39,760 nt of DNA from Bradyrhizobium sp. BR13661 (GTDB lineage: Bacteria; Pseudomonadota; Alphaproteobacteria; Rhizobiales; Xanthobacteraceae), in the NCBI RefSeq assembly GCF_029892425.1, contig NZ_JARXWB010000051.1, positions 1 through 39,760 of the forward strand. Direction: 5' to 3'. The position numbers and the translations under genes are program-made. The notes under the pieces were generated by a model, which was given only the letters and a program-made list of their open reading frames with translations, searched no databases and was not told where the DNA came from. This document shows, one piece after another, positions 1 through 7,764 of this stretch (position 1 is the stretch's first letter; every line of letters begins with the position of its first letter).

Positions 1-315
1 GTCGCCAGGAAGCTTCTAACCGTGCTCAACGCAATGATGCGCGACCGAAAACCTTATATGATCGCCCCATCGACATAACAGTTGCCGGCTCTGCGAAGCA
101 GCGTAAGAACGCTGCAGCGCGTCCGGGACACGAGAGCTCGCATTTCGTCTCAAATTGCAACCCGCGCGTGCAAGAAGTCTTGATCGGCGGTGATCTAGAG
201 GTGATGGCCCGCCTTGAACGCGGCCTCCGGCGACAGCGACTAACCTCTAGAGTGCATCAGGATCAGCGGAACGTGATCGAGCTTCCCCCTTGTAAAGTAC
301 CAAAATGGTGCTTTA
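1..315. other. Upstream spacer without a convincing gene
   Basis: No open frame here has convincing start signals or codon use. The only structure I see is a 9-bp perfect inverted repeat, TCTAGAGGT at 194-202 and ACCTCTAGA at 243-251, with 40 bases between the arms. It lies 65 bases before the first possible start of the next gene, so it could be part of that gene's leader, but there is no T-run and no clear promoter. I assign no function. Confidence 0.5.
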
Positions 316-1479
316 GTGCTTTCCATGAGCCCGTCGCCCCGAAACGCGCCATCGGCGCTTCGCTACAGGCTTGCCCCTGACCCGGCCGCCAAGGCTGCGA
401 TGGAGGCGACGTTCAAGGCCTATGACCGCATGATGGAGATCCTCGATGAGGTCGCGCGGACCCACAATGTGGGCTCCAACGTCGTGCTGCTGCACGCCCA
501 TGCCTATGAGCCGATCCGGAAAGAGACCGCGCTGCCGTCGCGGCTGGTGACGCTGGGCCTGCGTGACCGCGCCGATTATCGCGCGGCGCAGGGCCGCCGC
601 CTGCCGCTCGACGACAAGCTCGCCAAGATCAAGGGCCCGGCCACCATTTCGATTTCGACCGTGCAGGGGCGCTTCAGCGTGCCCTTCGATTATGCCGGCT
701 ACGCGGAGGGCTGGGGGCAGAGCGTGCCCGCGCACCTGATCCGCACCGACGACGGTTTCGAGGTTCACTACGGCGTCACGCCGAACAGTCTGCCAGAGGA
801 GGAGAACGCCATGGATACCATCGCAGCCGCTCCCGAAAACTTCCTGTCCCGGGTCGGACGTCTGATCGCCGGCATCGCCTATGACGCGATCGAGCAGGCA
901 GAGGGCAACAACAAGCTGAAAGTGGTTGGCCAGGCCATCCGCGAGATCGAGCGCGCGGAGAGCGAGGCGCGCGATGGGCTCGCGGCTGCGCGCGCCGAGG
1001 AATACCGCCTCAATGCGCGCCGCACCGAGATTGAACGCGAGATGACCGATCTCGCCGCCAAGATCGAAGGCGCGATCACGGATAGCCGCGACGATCTCGC
1101 TCGCGCCGGCATCGCGCGGCAGATGGATCTGGAAGCGCAGTTCGAGGTGCTCTCCCGCGCCATCGACGAGAACAACGAGAAGATCGAGCAATGCGTGACC
1201 TCGTTGCGCGCGGTGCTCTCAGCACTCCAGGATGCCGAGCAGCGACGCATCGATCTCGAAAAGAGCGAGGCGGAAGCAAGCCATCAGGCCTCGCATTCGC
1301 CCCGCAAGCGCGGCGGCACGTCCGCTGCGGCGAAGGCACTGCGTGCGGGCAGGGCGGTGGCGCGCGCCACCGGCGTCCCGCCGGGCATCCCGTATTCGAG
1401 CGACATCGACGAGCTCAGCGCGTTGCATCGCAACAAGGAGATTGCGGCAAGGCTCGCGCGGTTGAAGTCGCGCTCCTGA
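316..1479 (+). CDS. PspA/IM30-like coiled-coil protein with a TnpB-like N-terminal region
   Basis: 387 residues from GTG 316, or 384 from ATG 325; neither start has a visible Shine-Dalgarno. Residues about 166-387 look like phage-shock protein A / IM30: a short amphipathic start (FLSRVGRLIAGIAYDAI), long charged coiled coil (about 190-325), and a C-terminal segment ending in ALHRNKEIAARLARLK, as PspA ends. PspA-family proteins bind the inner leaflet of the cytoplasmic membrane during envelope stress. Residues about 10-160 are not PspA. They resemble the N-terminal half of IS605-type OrfB/TnpB: helical start YRLAPDPAAKAAMEATFKAY, LPSRLVTLGLRD, then a beta-rich stretch ISISTVQGRFSVPF and a later HLIRTDDGFEVHYGV. 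No RuvC nuclease part follows. Codon use is strongly GC3-biased throughout, so the N-terminal part appears to be translated. An ATG at 811 with a strong RBS could give a 223-residue PspA alone. It is followed 10 bases later by the YqiJ-like gene. PspA-like assignment is fairly firm, the TnpB resemblance moderate. Confidence 0.75.
   Translation: MLSMSPSPRNAPSALRYRLAPDPAAKAAMEATFKAYDRMMEILDEVARTHNVGSNVVLLHAHAYEPIRKETALPSRLVTLGLRDRADYRAAQGRRLPLDDKLAKIKGPATISISTVQGRFSVPFDYAGYAEGWGQSVPAHLIRTDDGFEVHYGVTPNSLPEEENAMDTIAAAPENFLSRVGRLIAGIAYDAIEQAEGNNKLKVVGQAIREIERAESEARDGLAAARAEEYRLNARRTEIEREMTDLAAKIEGAITDSRDDLARAGIARQMDLEAQFEVLSRAIDENNEKIEQCVTSLRAVLSALQDAEQRRIDLEKSEAEASHQASHSPRKRGGTSAAAKALRAGRAVARATGVPPGIPYSSDIDELSALHRNKEIAARLARLKSRS
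795..813 (+). promoter_or_regulatory. Strong internal Shine-Dalgarno and ATG start for the PspA part
   Basis: AGAGGAGGAG at 795-804 is followed by eight or fewer bases and ATG at 811. This is the best ribosome-binding site near this gene and sits exactly at the domain boundary between the TnpB-like part and the PspA-like part. It suggests either that the true start is 811 (223 residues) or that two products are made. Confidence 0.6.
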
Positions 1480-1489
1480 GGTTCGTGTC

Positions 1490-2152
1490 ATGAGCGCATT
1501 GCTCGAACACGTCATGTCGCCCGAGGTCAGGCCGTTCGCGATCGCGGCGGCCATGATCCTCATCGTCGGCACGCTCGAAGTGGTCACCATGCTGGTCGGG
1601 GCCTCGCTCAGCGAGATGCTCGGCACCAGCATCGATTTCAGCCATCCCAGCGACAATGGCGTCATCAACGCCATCTCCTGGATCAATGTCGGCGGCGTGC
1701 CGCTGCTGATCTTCCTGCTGCTGGCGCTCGGCGCCTTCTCGATCACCGGCTTCCTGATCCAGGACGTCGCGCGGATGGTGGCCGGTCCCTTGCCGGCATC
1801 AATCGCATCGCTTGCGGCGGTGGTCGTCTCGGTCCCGCTGGTCCGCGGCGCGAGCCGGAGCATCGCGCGGATCATTCCGAAGGACGAAAGCTACGCCATC
1901 GGCCTCGGCGATCTCGTCGGCCGCGTCGGCGAGGTCGTGGTCGGCCCGCTCGACCAGGGTCCGCCCGGCCGCGTCAGCGTCGCCGATATCCACGGCAACC
2001 GCCACTTCGTGCTGGCGGTCGCAGCGCCGTCATCCGCGCCGCTGCCGCAGGGGACCCTGGTGCTCCTGGTCGATCGCGTCGACACCCGTTTCGTGGCGGT
2101 CAGGGCCGACGATGAACTGAAACCGACCAAACCCACTCTAAGCAGCAGCTAA
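1490..2152 (+). CDS. yqiJ: YqiJ-like OB-fold inner-membrane protein
   Basis: 220 residues with three hydrophobic segments, about 14-38, 66-92 and 98-118, then a soluble C-terminal domain (about 135-205). That domain contains GLGDLVGRVGEVVVGPLDQG and TLVLLVDRVDTRFVAVR, typical of the small OB-fold domains of the YqiJ / NfeD-related group. Such proteins are partners of flotillin-type SPFH proteins in the membrane, and the next gene encodes exactly such a protein 20 bases downstream, as in the yqiJ-yqiK pair of E. coli. The spacing from the PspA-like gene is only 10 bases, so the three form one operon. The enzymatic role is none known; a structural or scaffolding role with the flotillin is inferred from the pairing. 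Confidence 0.8.
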   Translation: MSALLEHVMSPEVRPFAIAAAMILIVGTLEVVTMLVGASLSEMLGTSIDFSHPSDNGVINAISWINVGGVPLLIFLLLALGAFSITGFLIQDVARMVAGPLPASIASLAAVVVSVPLVRGASRSIARIIPKDESYAIGLGDLVGRVGEVVVGPLDQGPPGRVSVADIHGNRHFVLAVAAPSSAPLPQGTLVLLVDRVDTRFVAVRADDELKPTKPTLSSS

Positions 2153-2172
2153 AGTCATTATCGGAGAAAGTC

Positions 2173-3876
2173 ATGTTCGACATCGCAGTCCCGGCCATGA
2201 TCGGCGTCGCGCTGATCGTCGTTTTGGGGATCATCTTCACCATTCTCTACAAGCGCGCCACCCGCGACGAGGCCTTCGTGCGCACCGGCCTCGGCGGCAA
2301 GAAAGTCGTGCTCGACGGCGGCGCCATGATCCTGCCGATCTTCCACTCCTATGCCAGCGTCAATTTGAAGACGCTACGACTGACCGTCGAGCGCAAGGAG
2401 CGGGAATCGCTCATCACCAAGGATCGCTTGCGCGTCGATATCGTTGCGGAGTTCTATGTGCGTGTCCGCCCCGACGATGAGAGCATTGCGCTTGCGAGCC
2501 AGACGCTGGGTGCACTGACCAACGATGCCGAAGCGCTGCGTAACCAGGTCGAGGCCAAATTCGTCGATGGTCTGCGGTCGGTGGCGGCCACCATGTCCAT
2601 TCTGGAGCTGCAGGAAAAACGCAGCGATTTCGTCAAGCACGTGCAAGCGACCGTCGAGTCCGACGTGAAATCCAACGGGCTCGAGCTTGAATCCGTGTCG
2701 CTCACGAAGCTCGACCAGACCGACGTCAAGTTCTTCAACCCCGAGAACTTCTTCGATGCCGAAGGTCTGACCCAGCTGAAAACCGTCACAGAGACCCGCC
2801 GGCGCGACCGCAACTCGATCGTGCGCGACAACGAGGTGGCGATCGCGCAGAAGGATCTCGAGGCGCGGCAGCAGACCCTGACGATCGAGCGGACCAAGAA
2901 GGAGGCGGAGCTGTCGCAGGAGCGCGACATCGCCAACAAGACCGCGAGCACCCGCGCCGAGGTCGCAACCGCCACGCAGACGGCGCGTCTGACCGAAGAG
3001 AATGCCCGCATCGACACCGACAGGGCGGTCGCCGAGAAAGAGGCCGGCGCCAAGCAGGTCAAGGAAACCGCGGTGATCGAATCCGACCTGGCGATTAACA
3101 AGCGCAAGACCGACGCCCAGCGCGAGATCCAGATCGCGACGCAGGAGAACGAGATCCAGATCGCATCCAAGAGCAAGCAGACCTCGGAGGCCGTGGCCCA
3201 AGCCAAGACCGCCGAAGCGGTCGCCGTCTCGGCGGAGGAAAAGGTCGTGACCGCACGCGCGGTCGAGGTCGCCGATCGCGCGCGTCTTACCCAGGTGCTC
3301 GCCGCCCGCACGGAAGCCGAGCGCAAGTCGACCGAGCTGATCGTCGCGGCCGAAGCCGAAAAGAAGGCGTCGCTCGACCGCGCCGAGGCCGTCAAGACGT
3401 TGGCCACCGCCGAAGCCGAGTCCAACAAGATCAAGGCAGTCGGCGTCAGGAACATCGGTGAGGCCGAAGCCGCCGTCATCACCCTGAAGAACGAGGCGCA
3501 GAATAAGCTCGGCGCCAACGTCATCGATTTCGAGATCGCCAAGAAGCGGATCGAAACCATGCCCCTGGCGCTGGCCGAGATGGTCAGACCGATCGGCAAT
3601 CTCAAGGACGTTCGCATCCTGCACACCGGCGGCGCCTTCGGCGGCAACGGCACCGGGGGAGGCAATGTCGGCTTCGGCGAAGGCCTCGCCGGCGAACTGC
3701 TCAAGGTGCACGCGCTGCGTCCGATGATCGACGAGATCCTGCGCCAGAGCGGTTTCGCGCCGGGCGACGATCCCGTCAAGGCACTGGTCGGCGCCGTGAC
3801 CGGCAAGGCCAACGGGGCCGCAGCCGCGCCGGCGGCCGTACCTGCGCCGGAGAAAACAAACACTGCCGATCTATGA
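2173..3876 (+). CDS. yqiK: Flotillin family protein, YqiK type
   Basis: 567 residues. A single hydrophobic segment at about 6-27 anchors it, followed by an SPFH/band 7 domain (about 30-210: FVRTGLGGKKVVLDGGAMILPIFH-type start, RLRVDIVAEFYVRV, SVSLTKLDQTDVKFFNPENFFDAEG). A long Ala/Glu/Lys-rich coiled coil follows (about 215-455), then a flotillin-type C-terminal region (about 455-540) and an Ala/Pro-rich tail. GGAG lies seven bases before ATG 2173. Flotillins oligomerise in the cytoplasmic membrane and organise membrane microdomains. Together with the PspA-like and YqiJ-like genes it forms a likely membrane-integrity module. Family membership is firm; the cellular task here is inferred from family and neighbours. 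Confidence 0.9.
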   Translation: MFDIAVPAMIGVALIVVLGIIFTILYKRATRDEAFVRTGLGGKKVVLDGGAMILPIFHSYASVNLKTLRLTVERKERESLITKDRLRVDIVAEFYVRVRPDDESIALASQTLGALTNDAEALRNQVEAKFVDGLRSVAATMSILELQEKRSDFVKHVQATVESDVKSNGLELESVSLTKLDQTDVKFFNPENFFDAEGLTQLKTVTETRRRDRNSIVRDNEVAIAQKDLEARQQTLTIERTKKEAELSQERDIANKTASTRAEVATATQTARLTEENARIDTDRAVAEKEAGAKQVKETAVIESDLAINKRKTDAQREIQIATQENEIQIASKSKQTSEAVAQAKTAEAVAVSAEEKVVTARAVEVADRARLTQVLAARTEAERKSTELIVAAEAEKKASLDRAEAVKTLATAEAESNKIKAVGVRNIGEAEAAVITLKNEAQNKLGANVIDFEIAKKRIETMPLALAEMVRPIGNLKDVRILHTGGAFGGNGTGGGNVGFGEGLAGELLKVHALRPMIDEILRQSGFAPGDDPVKALVGAVTGKANGAAAAPAAVPAPEKTNTADL

Positions 3877-4088
3877 ATGCCGGTTCATTGCTGCGGAGAA
3901 TTCGAATCGATATGACGGATCTCGTTGCGCGTCTCGCGTCGCGCAACGCTCCGGAGTGCAGATCGATCGTGTGTTGAACCTTTCGATCGCACCCCGGACT
4001 GATCTTGAGAGGCAACGCCATTGGTTGCTGCGGCGCCTGCGCCGATCGACGTCAGGGGCCGAGGGCTGATTTCGATCGGGGATTTCAC

Positions 4089-4457
4089 ATGAAGTATTTT
4101 CTGTCTGGACTGATTGCCTTGGGCCTGTCCCTGGCTGCCTCGGCGTCCTTTGCCGCCGATGCCCGCAACGTCACCGTGGTCAACGAGACCGGCTACGCCA
4201 TCAAGTTCCTGGGCTTCAATGCCCCTGACGATGGCCTGGACGAATGGGATAACGAGCTCGACAAGGTGTTGGCGAACCAGGCGAGCACCTATGTCGAGTT
4301 CGACGACGACGACGAGGGATGCGTCTGGAACATTCGCGTCGACTGGGAGAACTACAACGAATCCGTTCTGTGGAAGAACGTCAATCTCTGCAAGTTCACC
4401 GCACTGCGGCTGCGTTATGACTCCGGCACCAAGACCACGTCTTTCGTCGCCGAGTAA
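4089..4457 (+). CDS. Small secreted protein of unknown function
   Basis: 122 residues from ATG 4089, preceded by CGGGGA about eight bases upstream; an upstream in-frame extension to 4005 exists but the signal peptide argues for 4089. Residues 1-22 are a Sec signal peptide ending in ASFA before ADARNV. The mature part starts with VTVVNETGYAIKFLGF, has an Asp run (EFDDDDEGC), and contains two Cys in GCVWNIRVDW and NLCKFTAL that could form a disulfide. The pattern, a beta-rich domain with a Cys-Val-Trp motif and a later Asn-Leu-Cys, occurs in small periplasmic proteins of alphaproteobacteria, but I know no assigned function. It stands alone between the flotillin operon (212 bases away) and the tRNA. 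Confidence 0.8.
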   Translation: MKYFLSGLIALGLSLAASASFAADARNVTVVNETGYAIKFLGFNAPDDGLDEWDNELDKVLANQASTYVEFDDDDEGCVWNIRVDWENYNESVLWKNVNLCKFTALRLRYDSGTKTTSFVAE

Positions 4458-4473
4458 TCGTCTCGGATGATCA

Positions 4474-4510
4474 GGAGGAGGGCCCCGCCACGCTCCAGAG
4501 GCCCTTCCTC
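4474..4510 (+). terminator. Hairpin after the small secreted protein gene
   Basis: GGAGGAGGGCC (4474-4484) can pair with GGCCCTTCCTC (4500-4510) with one bulged base and a 15-base loop. It follows the stop codon at 4457 by 16 bases. There is no T-run after it, so it is only a tentative terminator. Confidence 0.35.
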
Positions 4511-4541
4511 GATGCTTTGCGAACGATGGCGAATTCGTCCT

Positions 4542-4568
4542 TTGCAAGCGCAACCGGCTTTGTTATAC
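4542..4568 (+). promoter_or_regulatory. Likely promoter of tRNA-Asn
   Basis: TTGCAA (4542-4547) and TTATAC (4563-4568) are separated by 15 bases (16 if TATACG is taken) and lie about 32 bases before the tRNA. The match to a sigma-70 promoter is fair, not perfect. Confidence 0.45.
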
Positions 4569-4599
4569 GCAGCCGCGCGCGAACGACGGGTTCGCCTTT

Positions 4600-4674
4600 T
4601 CCTCGGTAGCTCAGCGGTAGAGCATCCGACTGTTAATCGGATGGTCGCTGGTTCGAATCCAGCCCGGGGAGCCA
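4600..4674 (+). tRNA. tRNA-Asn (anticodon GTT)
   Basis: A full cloverleaf is seen: acceptor TCCTCGG (4600-4606) pairs with CCGGGGA (4664-4670) with one G-T pair; D-arm GTAGCTCAGCGGTAGAGC; anticodon stem TCCGA/TCGGA around loop CTGTTAA (4630-4636), giving anticodon GTT at 4632-4634; T-loop GGTTCGAATCC. The discriminator base is G and CCA is encoded (4672-4674). There is no sign of an integrated element using this tRNA as attachment site on the right side. Confidence 0.97.
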
Positions 4675-4889
4675 AATTCCGCTTTATTTTCAATTATTTA
4701 CAAGCGCACATTGATGTGACGCGCGATCTTGCTCGTTCGATGTTGCAGCTTCGCTGCGCCGGAATCCCGTACAGAATCGCGTTCAAGCGGATGTGTACGG
4801 CCCAGGCGCCCATCGCGACGCAGGCGGCACCAAATCGACTTAATTGAAATCGAGCCTGAGGGGGCCGGACTCTTACGGAGCTGATTCCC

Positions 4890-5069
4890 ATGCCCGACGA
4901 CCAGATCGGCCGTGCCCATCAGGCCCCCTCGATTCTGCCGGCTAATATTCCTGAATTGAGCGACGATGAGTGTCTCGCCTGTCTCGCCCGCGCGGTCGAG
5001 ACTCCCGAATCCGCGCGGCTGGACGAAGTGGCGGCGCTGATCGGGCGCCTGGCGGTCGCGATCGAATAG
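4890..5069 (+). CDS. 59-residue hypothetical protein
   Basis: ATG 4890 to TAG 5067-5069, preceded by ACGGAG about eight bases upstream. The product starts MPDDQIGRAHQAPS and contains IPELSDDECLACLARAVETP and a helical end LDEVAALIGRLAVAIE. Codon use is GC3-rich, like real genes here. It carries two Cys (CLAC) that could bind a metal, but no domain is recognised. It lies 137 bases before the PCMT-like gene in the same direction. Coding is likely but function unknown. Confidence 0.6.
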   Translation: MPDDQIGRAHQAPSILPANIPELSDDECLACLARAVETPESARLDEVAALIGRLAVAIE

Positions 5070-5206
5070 GCGATCTCGACGCCAATACCTGCGTTGCGCA
5101 GCCGTCGGCTGACCGGCCAACGGACGTGTTGCGTTTTTTCGGAGCCTGTTCCAAAGATGCCGCCAACTCATCTTACGCGGCTTGGTCCGCCTTGCAGGGT
5201 CCGTAA

Positions 5207-5869
5207 ATGTCCGGTTTCTCGACCGCGCGCCAAAAAATGGTCGATGGCCAGGTGCGCACCAATGACGTCACTGATCGCCGCATTCTCGATGCCATGCTCA
5301 CGGTTCCCCGCGAGGCCTTCGTGCCGGCGAGCCGGCAGGCGCTGGCCTATCTCGACATCGATCTCGACGTCAGCGAGGGTGGCGCCAAGCGCTTCCTGAT
5401 CAAGCCGCAGCTGACCGGCAAGCTGCTCCAGGCCGCCGAGATCGGCGAAGGCGACAATGTGCTGGTCGTCGGCTGCGCGACTGGCTACCTCGCCGCGCTG
5501 ACTGCGAAACTCGCGCGCCAGGTCACGGCAACGGAATGCGATTCGGCGCTCGCCGCCAAAGCCAGGGACGCGTTCGCTGCGATGGGGCTCGCCAACGTCA
5601 GCTGCAAGGCGGCCGCCTGTGCCGAGGGCGATCCGGCTGCCGCTCCCTATGATGTGATCATCCTCAACGGCGCCACTGAGGTGACGCCGGATGGCCTGTT
5701 AGGCCAGCTCAAGGAGGGCGGGCGGCTGTTGGGCGTCGCGGCCGAATCGCGGCCGTCGCGGGCCGTGAGTGTGACCCGCACGCACGGCGAATTCGGTCAT
5801 CGGCCGTTGTTCGATGCGGCCGCCCCGGTGCTTCCCGGGCTGGAACGGGCCGCCGCCTTCGTCTTCTGA
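5207..5869 (+). CDS. PCMT-like (protein-L-isoaspartate O-methyltransferase family) SAM methyltransferase
   Basis: 220 residues. N-terminal ARQKMVDGQVRTNDVTD and RREAFVP-like VPREAFVPASR are typical of alphaproteobacterial PCMT-like proteins. The SAM-binding loop is VLVVGCATGYLAALTAKL (about 86-103), followed by ATECDSALAAKAR and YDVIILNGATEVTPDGLLGQLKEGGRLLG. True isoaspartyl repair enzymes have a Ser/Thr-rich TIS-Q/A-P segment just before the SAM loop; here the equivalent segment reads RFLIKPQLTGKLLQ, lacking the catalytic Ser. So the SAM-methyltransferase fold is well supported, but isoaspartate repair activity is doubtful. It lies 181 bases before the tolC-like gene in the same direction, an order common in this group of bacteria. 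Confidence 0.8.
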   Translation: MSGFSTARQKMVDGQVRTNDVTDRRILDAMLTVPREAFVPASRQALAYLDIDLDVSEGGAKRFLIKPQLTGKLLQAAEIGEGDNVLVVGCATGYLAALTAKLARQVTATECDSALAAKARDAFAAMGLANVSCKAAACAEGDPAAAPYDVIILNGATEVTPDGLLGQLKEGGRLLGVAAESRPSRAVSVTRTHGEFGHRPLFDAAAPVLPGLERAAAFVF

Positions 5870-6050
5870 CGGCCCAAACCCTGTTAAAATCCCGTTCTGA
5901 ATCAGAAGTGTGGCCGGGATGCTGCACGTGAAGAGTTTCCACTGAGAACGCCTCGGAGGTAGTTCCGTCGCGCTTGACCGCGTCCTATGTTGCTGCGGGG
6001 CAACGACTCCACTCGGATACGGTAACCAGGCTCGCGGGCACGAGCCTGAC

Positions 6051-7460
6051 GTGAGAATGAACGGATTTTCAGGGATGCATGGGGTGAAGCTCTTCACCGG
6101 AGCTGCGGTTTCGGTCCTCCTGGCGGCAATCGCCGGGCCGACGCCTGCATTGGCGGATACGATCGAGGCTGCGCTGGTGCGCGCCTATCAGAACAATCCG
6201 CAGCTCAACGCACAGCGCGCCCAAGTGCGCTCGACCGACGAAGGTGTGCCGCAAGCGTTGTCGGGCTATCGCCCCACGGCCAAGGTGACTCTCGGCACCG
6301 GGTACAATTATCAGGACGTCCAGGCGGCACAGAAGGGTGCGATCGTCACTCTTCCCCTTCAGCCCAACAGCGCGAGCCTGACCGTCAACCAGACCCTCTA
6401 CAACGGCAACCAGACCGCCAACAAGACGCGCGCGGCGGAGAGCCAGGTTTCCGGTCAGCGTGAAGCGCTGCGCAGCGTCGAGCAGGCCGTGCTGCTTCTC
6501 GCTGCCACGACTTACATGGATTATCTGCGCGACGCTGCCACGCTCGAGGTCCAGCGGAGCAACGTACGTGTGCTCGAACAAACGCTGAAACAGACCCGCG
6601 ATCGCTTCAACGTCGGCGAAGTGACACGCACCGACGTCGCGCAATCCGAAGCGCAGCTGGCTGCTGGCAAGACGCAGGCACTCACCGCCGAAGCGACTCT
6701 CACGACGACGCGCGCCAAGTTCCGCCAAGTCATTGGCAACGAGCCCGTGAACCTCGCGCCTGGCTCGCCCGTCGACCGGTTTCTGCCGGCAACGCTCGCT
6801 GCGGCTGTCGACCTGTGTCTGGTTGAGTATCCCGACATCACGGCCGCGCTCTATGGCGTCGACGTCAACTATCTGCAGGTCAAGATTAATGAAGGCGCGC
6901 TGCTGCCGACGGTCGCGGTCCAGGCTACTGTCAGCACGGCCTACCAGCAGAGCCTGAGTGCCTTTCGACAGAATACCGCGTCTGCCATCGCGACGGCCAC
7001 GGTGCCGATCTATCAGGGCGGCGTTGAATATTCGCTGATCCGCCAGTCCAAGGAAAACCTGGCGCAGCAGCGCCTCAATGTCGAAAAAACACGGGACCAG
7101 ATTCGCGCGAACGTTGTTCAGTGGTGGGGCAATTTGCAGGCCGGCAAGGCGCAGGTGCAGTCCGCACAAGCGCAGGTCACGGCCTCCGAGATCGCGCTGA
7201 ACGGCGTGCGCGAAGAGGCCAAGGCCGGACAGCGCACGACGCTCGACGTGCTCAATGCGCAGCAGGCGCTGGTCAATGCGCGCGTCGCGCTCGTCAACGC
7301 GCAGCACGACCGGGTCGTGGCATCGTACAACGTTCTCAACTACGTCGGCCGTCTCGCACCGCAGGTGCTCGGCCTCAACACCAACGTCTACGATCCGAGC
7401 GTGCACTACCAGCAGGTCCGCGACAGCTGGGCCGGCGTGCGCACGCCTGACGGACGCTGA
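6051..7460 (+). CDS. tolC: TolC family outer-membrane efflux/secretion channel
   Basis: 469 residues from GTG 6051; ATG 6057 or ATG 6075 are equally possible starts. A signal peptide (KLFTGAAVSVLLAAIAGP...PALA) precedes DTIEAALVRAYQNNPQLNAQRAQVRS, the usual start of mature TolC. Two repeats follow, each of long helices and beta segments: QTLYNGNQTANKTRAAES and VPIYQGGVEYSLIRQSKE are the paired strand-helix junctions, and AGQRTTLDVLNAQQALVNAR is the conserved late helix. The trimer forms a channel from periplasm through the outer membrane for type I secretion and multidrug efflux. No inner-membrane pump gene is in the window, so the partner is encoded elsewhere. Confidence 0.92.
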   Translation: MRMNGFSGMHGVKLFTGAAVSVLLAAIAGPTPALADTIEAALVRAYQNNPQLNAQRAQVRSTDEGVPQALSGYRPTAKVTLGTGYNYQDVQAAQKGAIVTLPLQPNSASLTVNQTLYNGNQTANKTRAAESQVSGQREALRSVEQAVLLLAATTYMDYLRDAATLEVQRSNVRVLEQTLKQTRDRFNVGEVTRTDVAQSEAQLAAGKTQALTAEATLTTTRAKFRQVIGNEPVNLAPGSPVDRFLPATLAAAVDLCLVEYPDITAALYGVDVNYLQVKINEGALLPTVAVQATVSTAYQQSLSAFRQNTASAIATATVPIYQGGVEYSLIRQSKENLAQQRLNVEKTRDQIRANVVQWWGNLQAGKAQVQSAQAQVTASEIALNGVREEAKAGQRTTLDVLNAQQALVNARVALVNAQHDRVVASYNVLNYVGRLAPQVLGLNTNVYDPSVHYQQVRDSWAGVRTPDGR

Positions 7461-7474
7461 TTGCCGTAGTTTCT

Positions 7475-7508
7475 CCGGTCGGCCTCGCAAACAGACGAAG
7501 CCGACCGG
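7475..7508 (+). terminator. Hairpin after tolC
   Basis: A perfect 9-bp stem CCGGTCGGC (7475-7483) / GCCGACCGG (7500-7508) with a 16-base loop begins 15 bases after the tolC stop. What follows (TGCTTTGCTTGC) is only weakly T-rich. The rest of the spacer up to 7764 shows no gene that I can support. Confidence 0.45.
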
Positions 7509-7764
7509 TGCTTTGCTTGCAATCGTCAAAATCCCTGACATAGCCTTGACTGGAAGCTGCGGGTCGATTCGCTCCGCATTCGATGTTGCATGCGTGATGC
7601 TTGGGTGACGGGGCAGGGGCGCATCGCCTCGCGTCGAGCGGTGATCTGGGGACAAGTCTGGCTGTCGCGACGAAAATGTCGGGGCACACGTCCGGAACCG
7701 GCCAATCCCGTCGTGCTTGGTGTAAAACAACGCATGCGAGGGCGTTGATGATGTGGAGTCGGAG

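Noticed and set aside
168..380. A 70-codon frame before the PspA-like gene
   Set aside because: It overlaps the next gene in another frame and its codon use is not that of coding sequence; no start signal.
316..1479. A complete IS605-type insertion sequence
   Set aside because: There is no TnpA gene, no RuvC domain, and no recognisable element ends; only a TnpB-like N-terminal part is seen.
2374..3711. Long minus-strand frames opposite the flotillin gene
   Set aside because: They mirror the codon pattern of the flotillin coiled coil and show no family motif or start signals.
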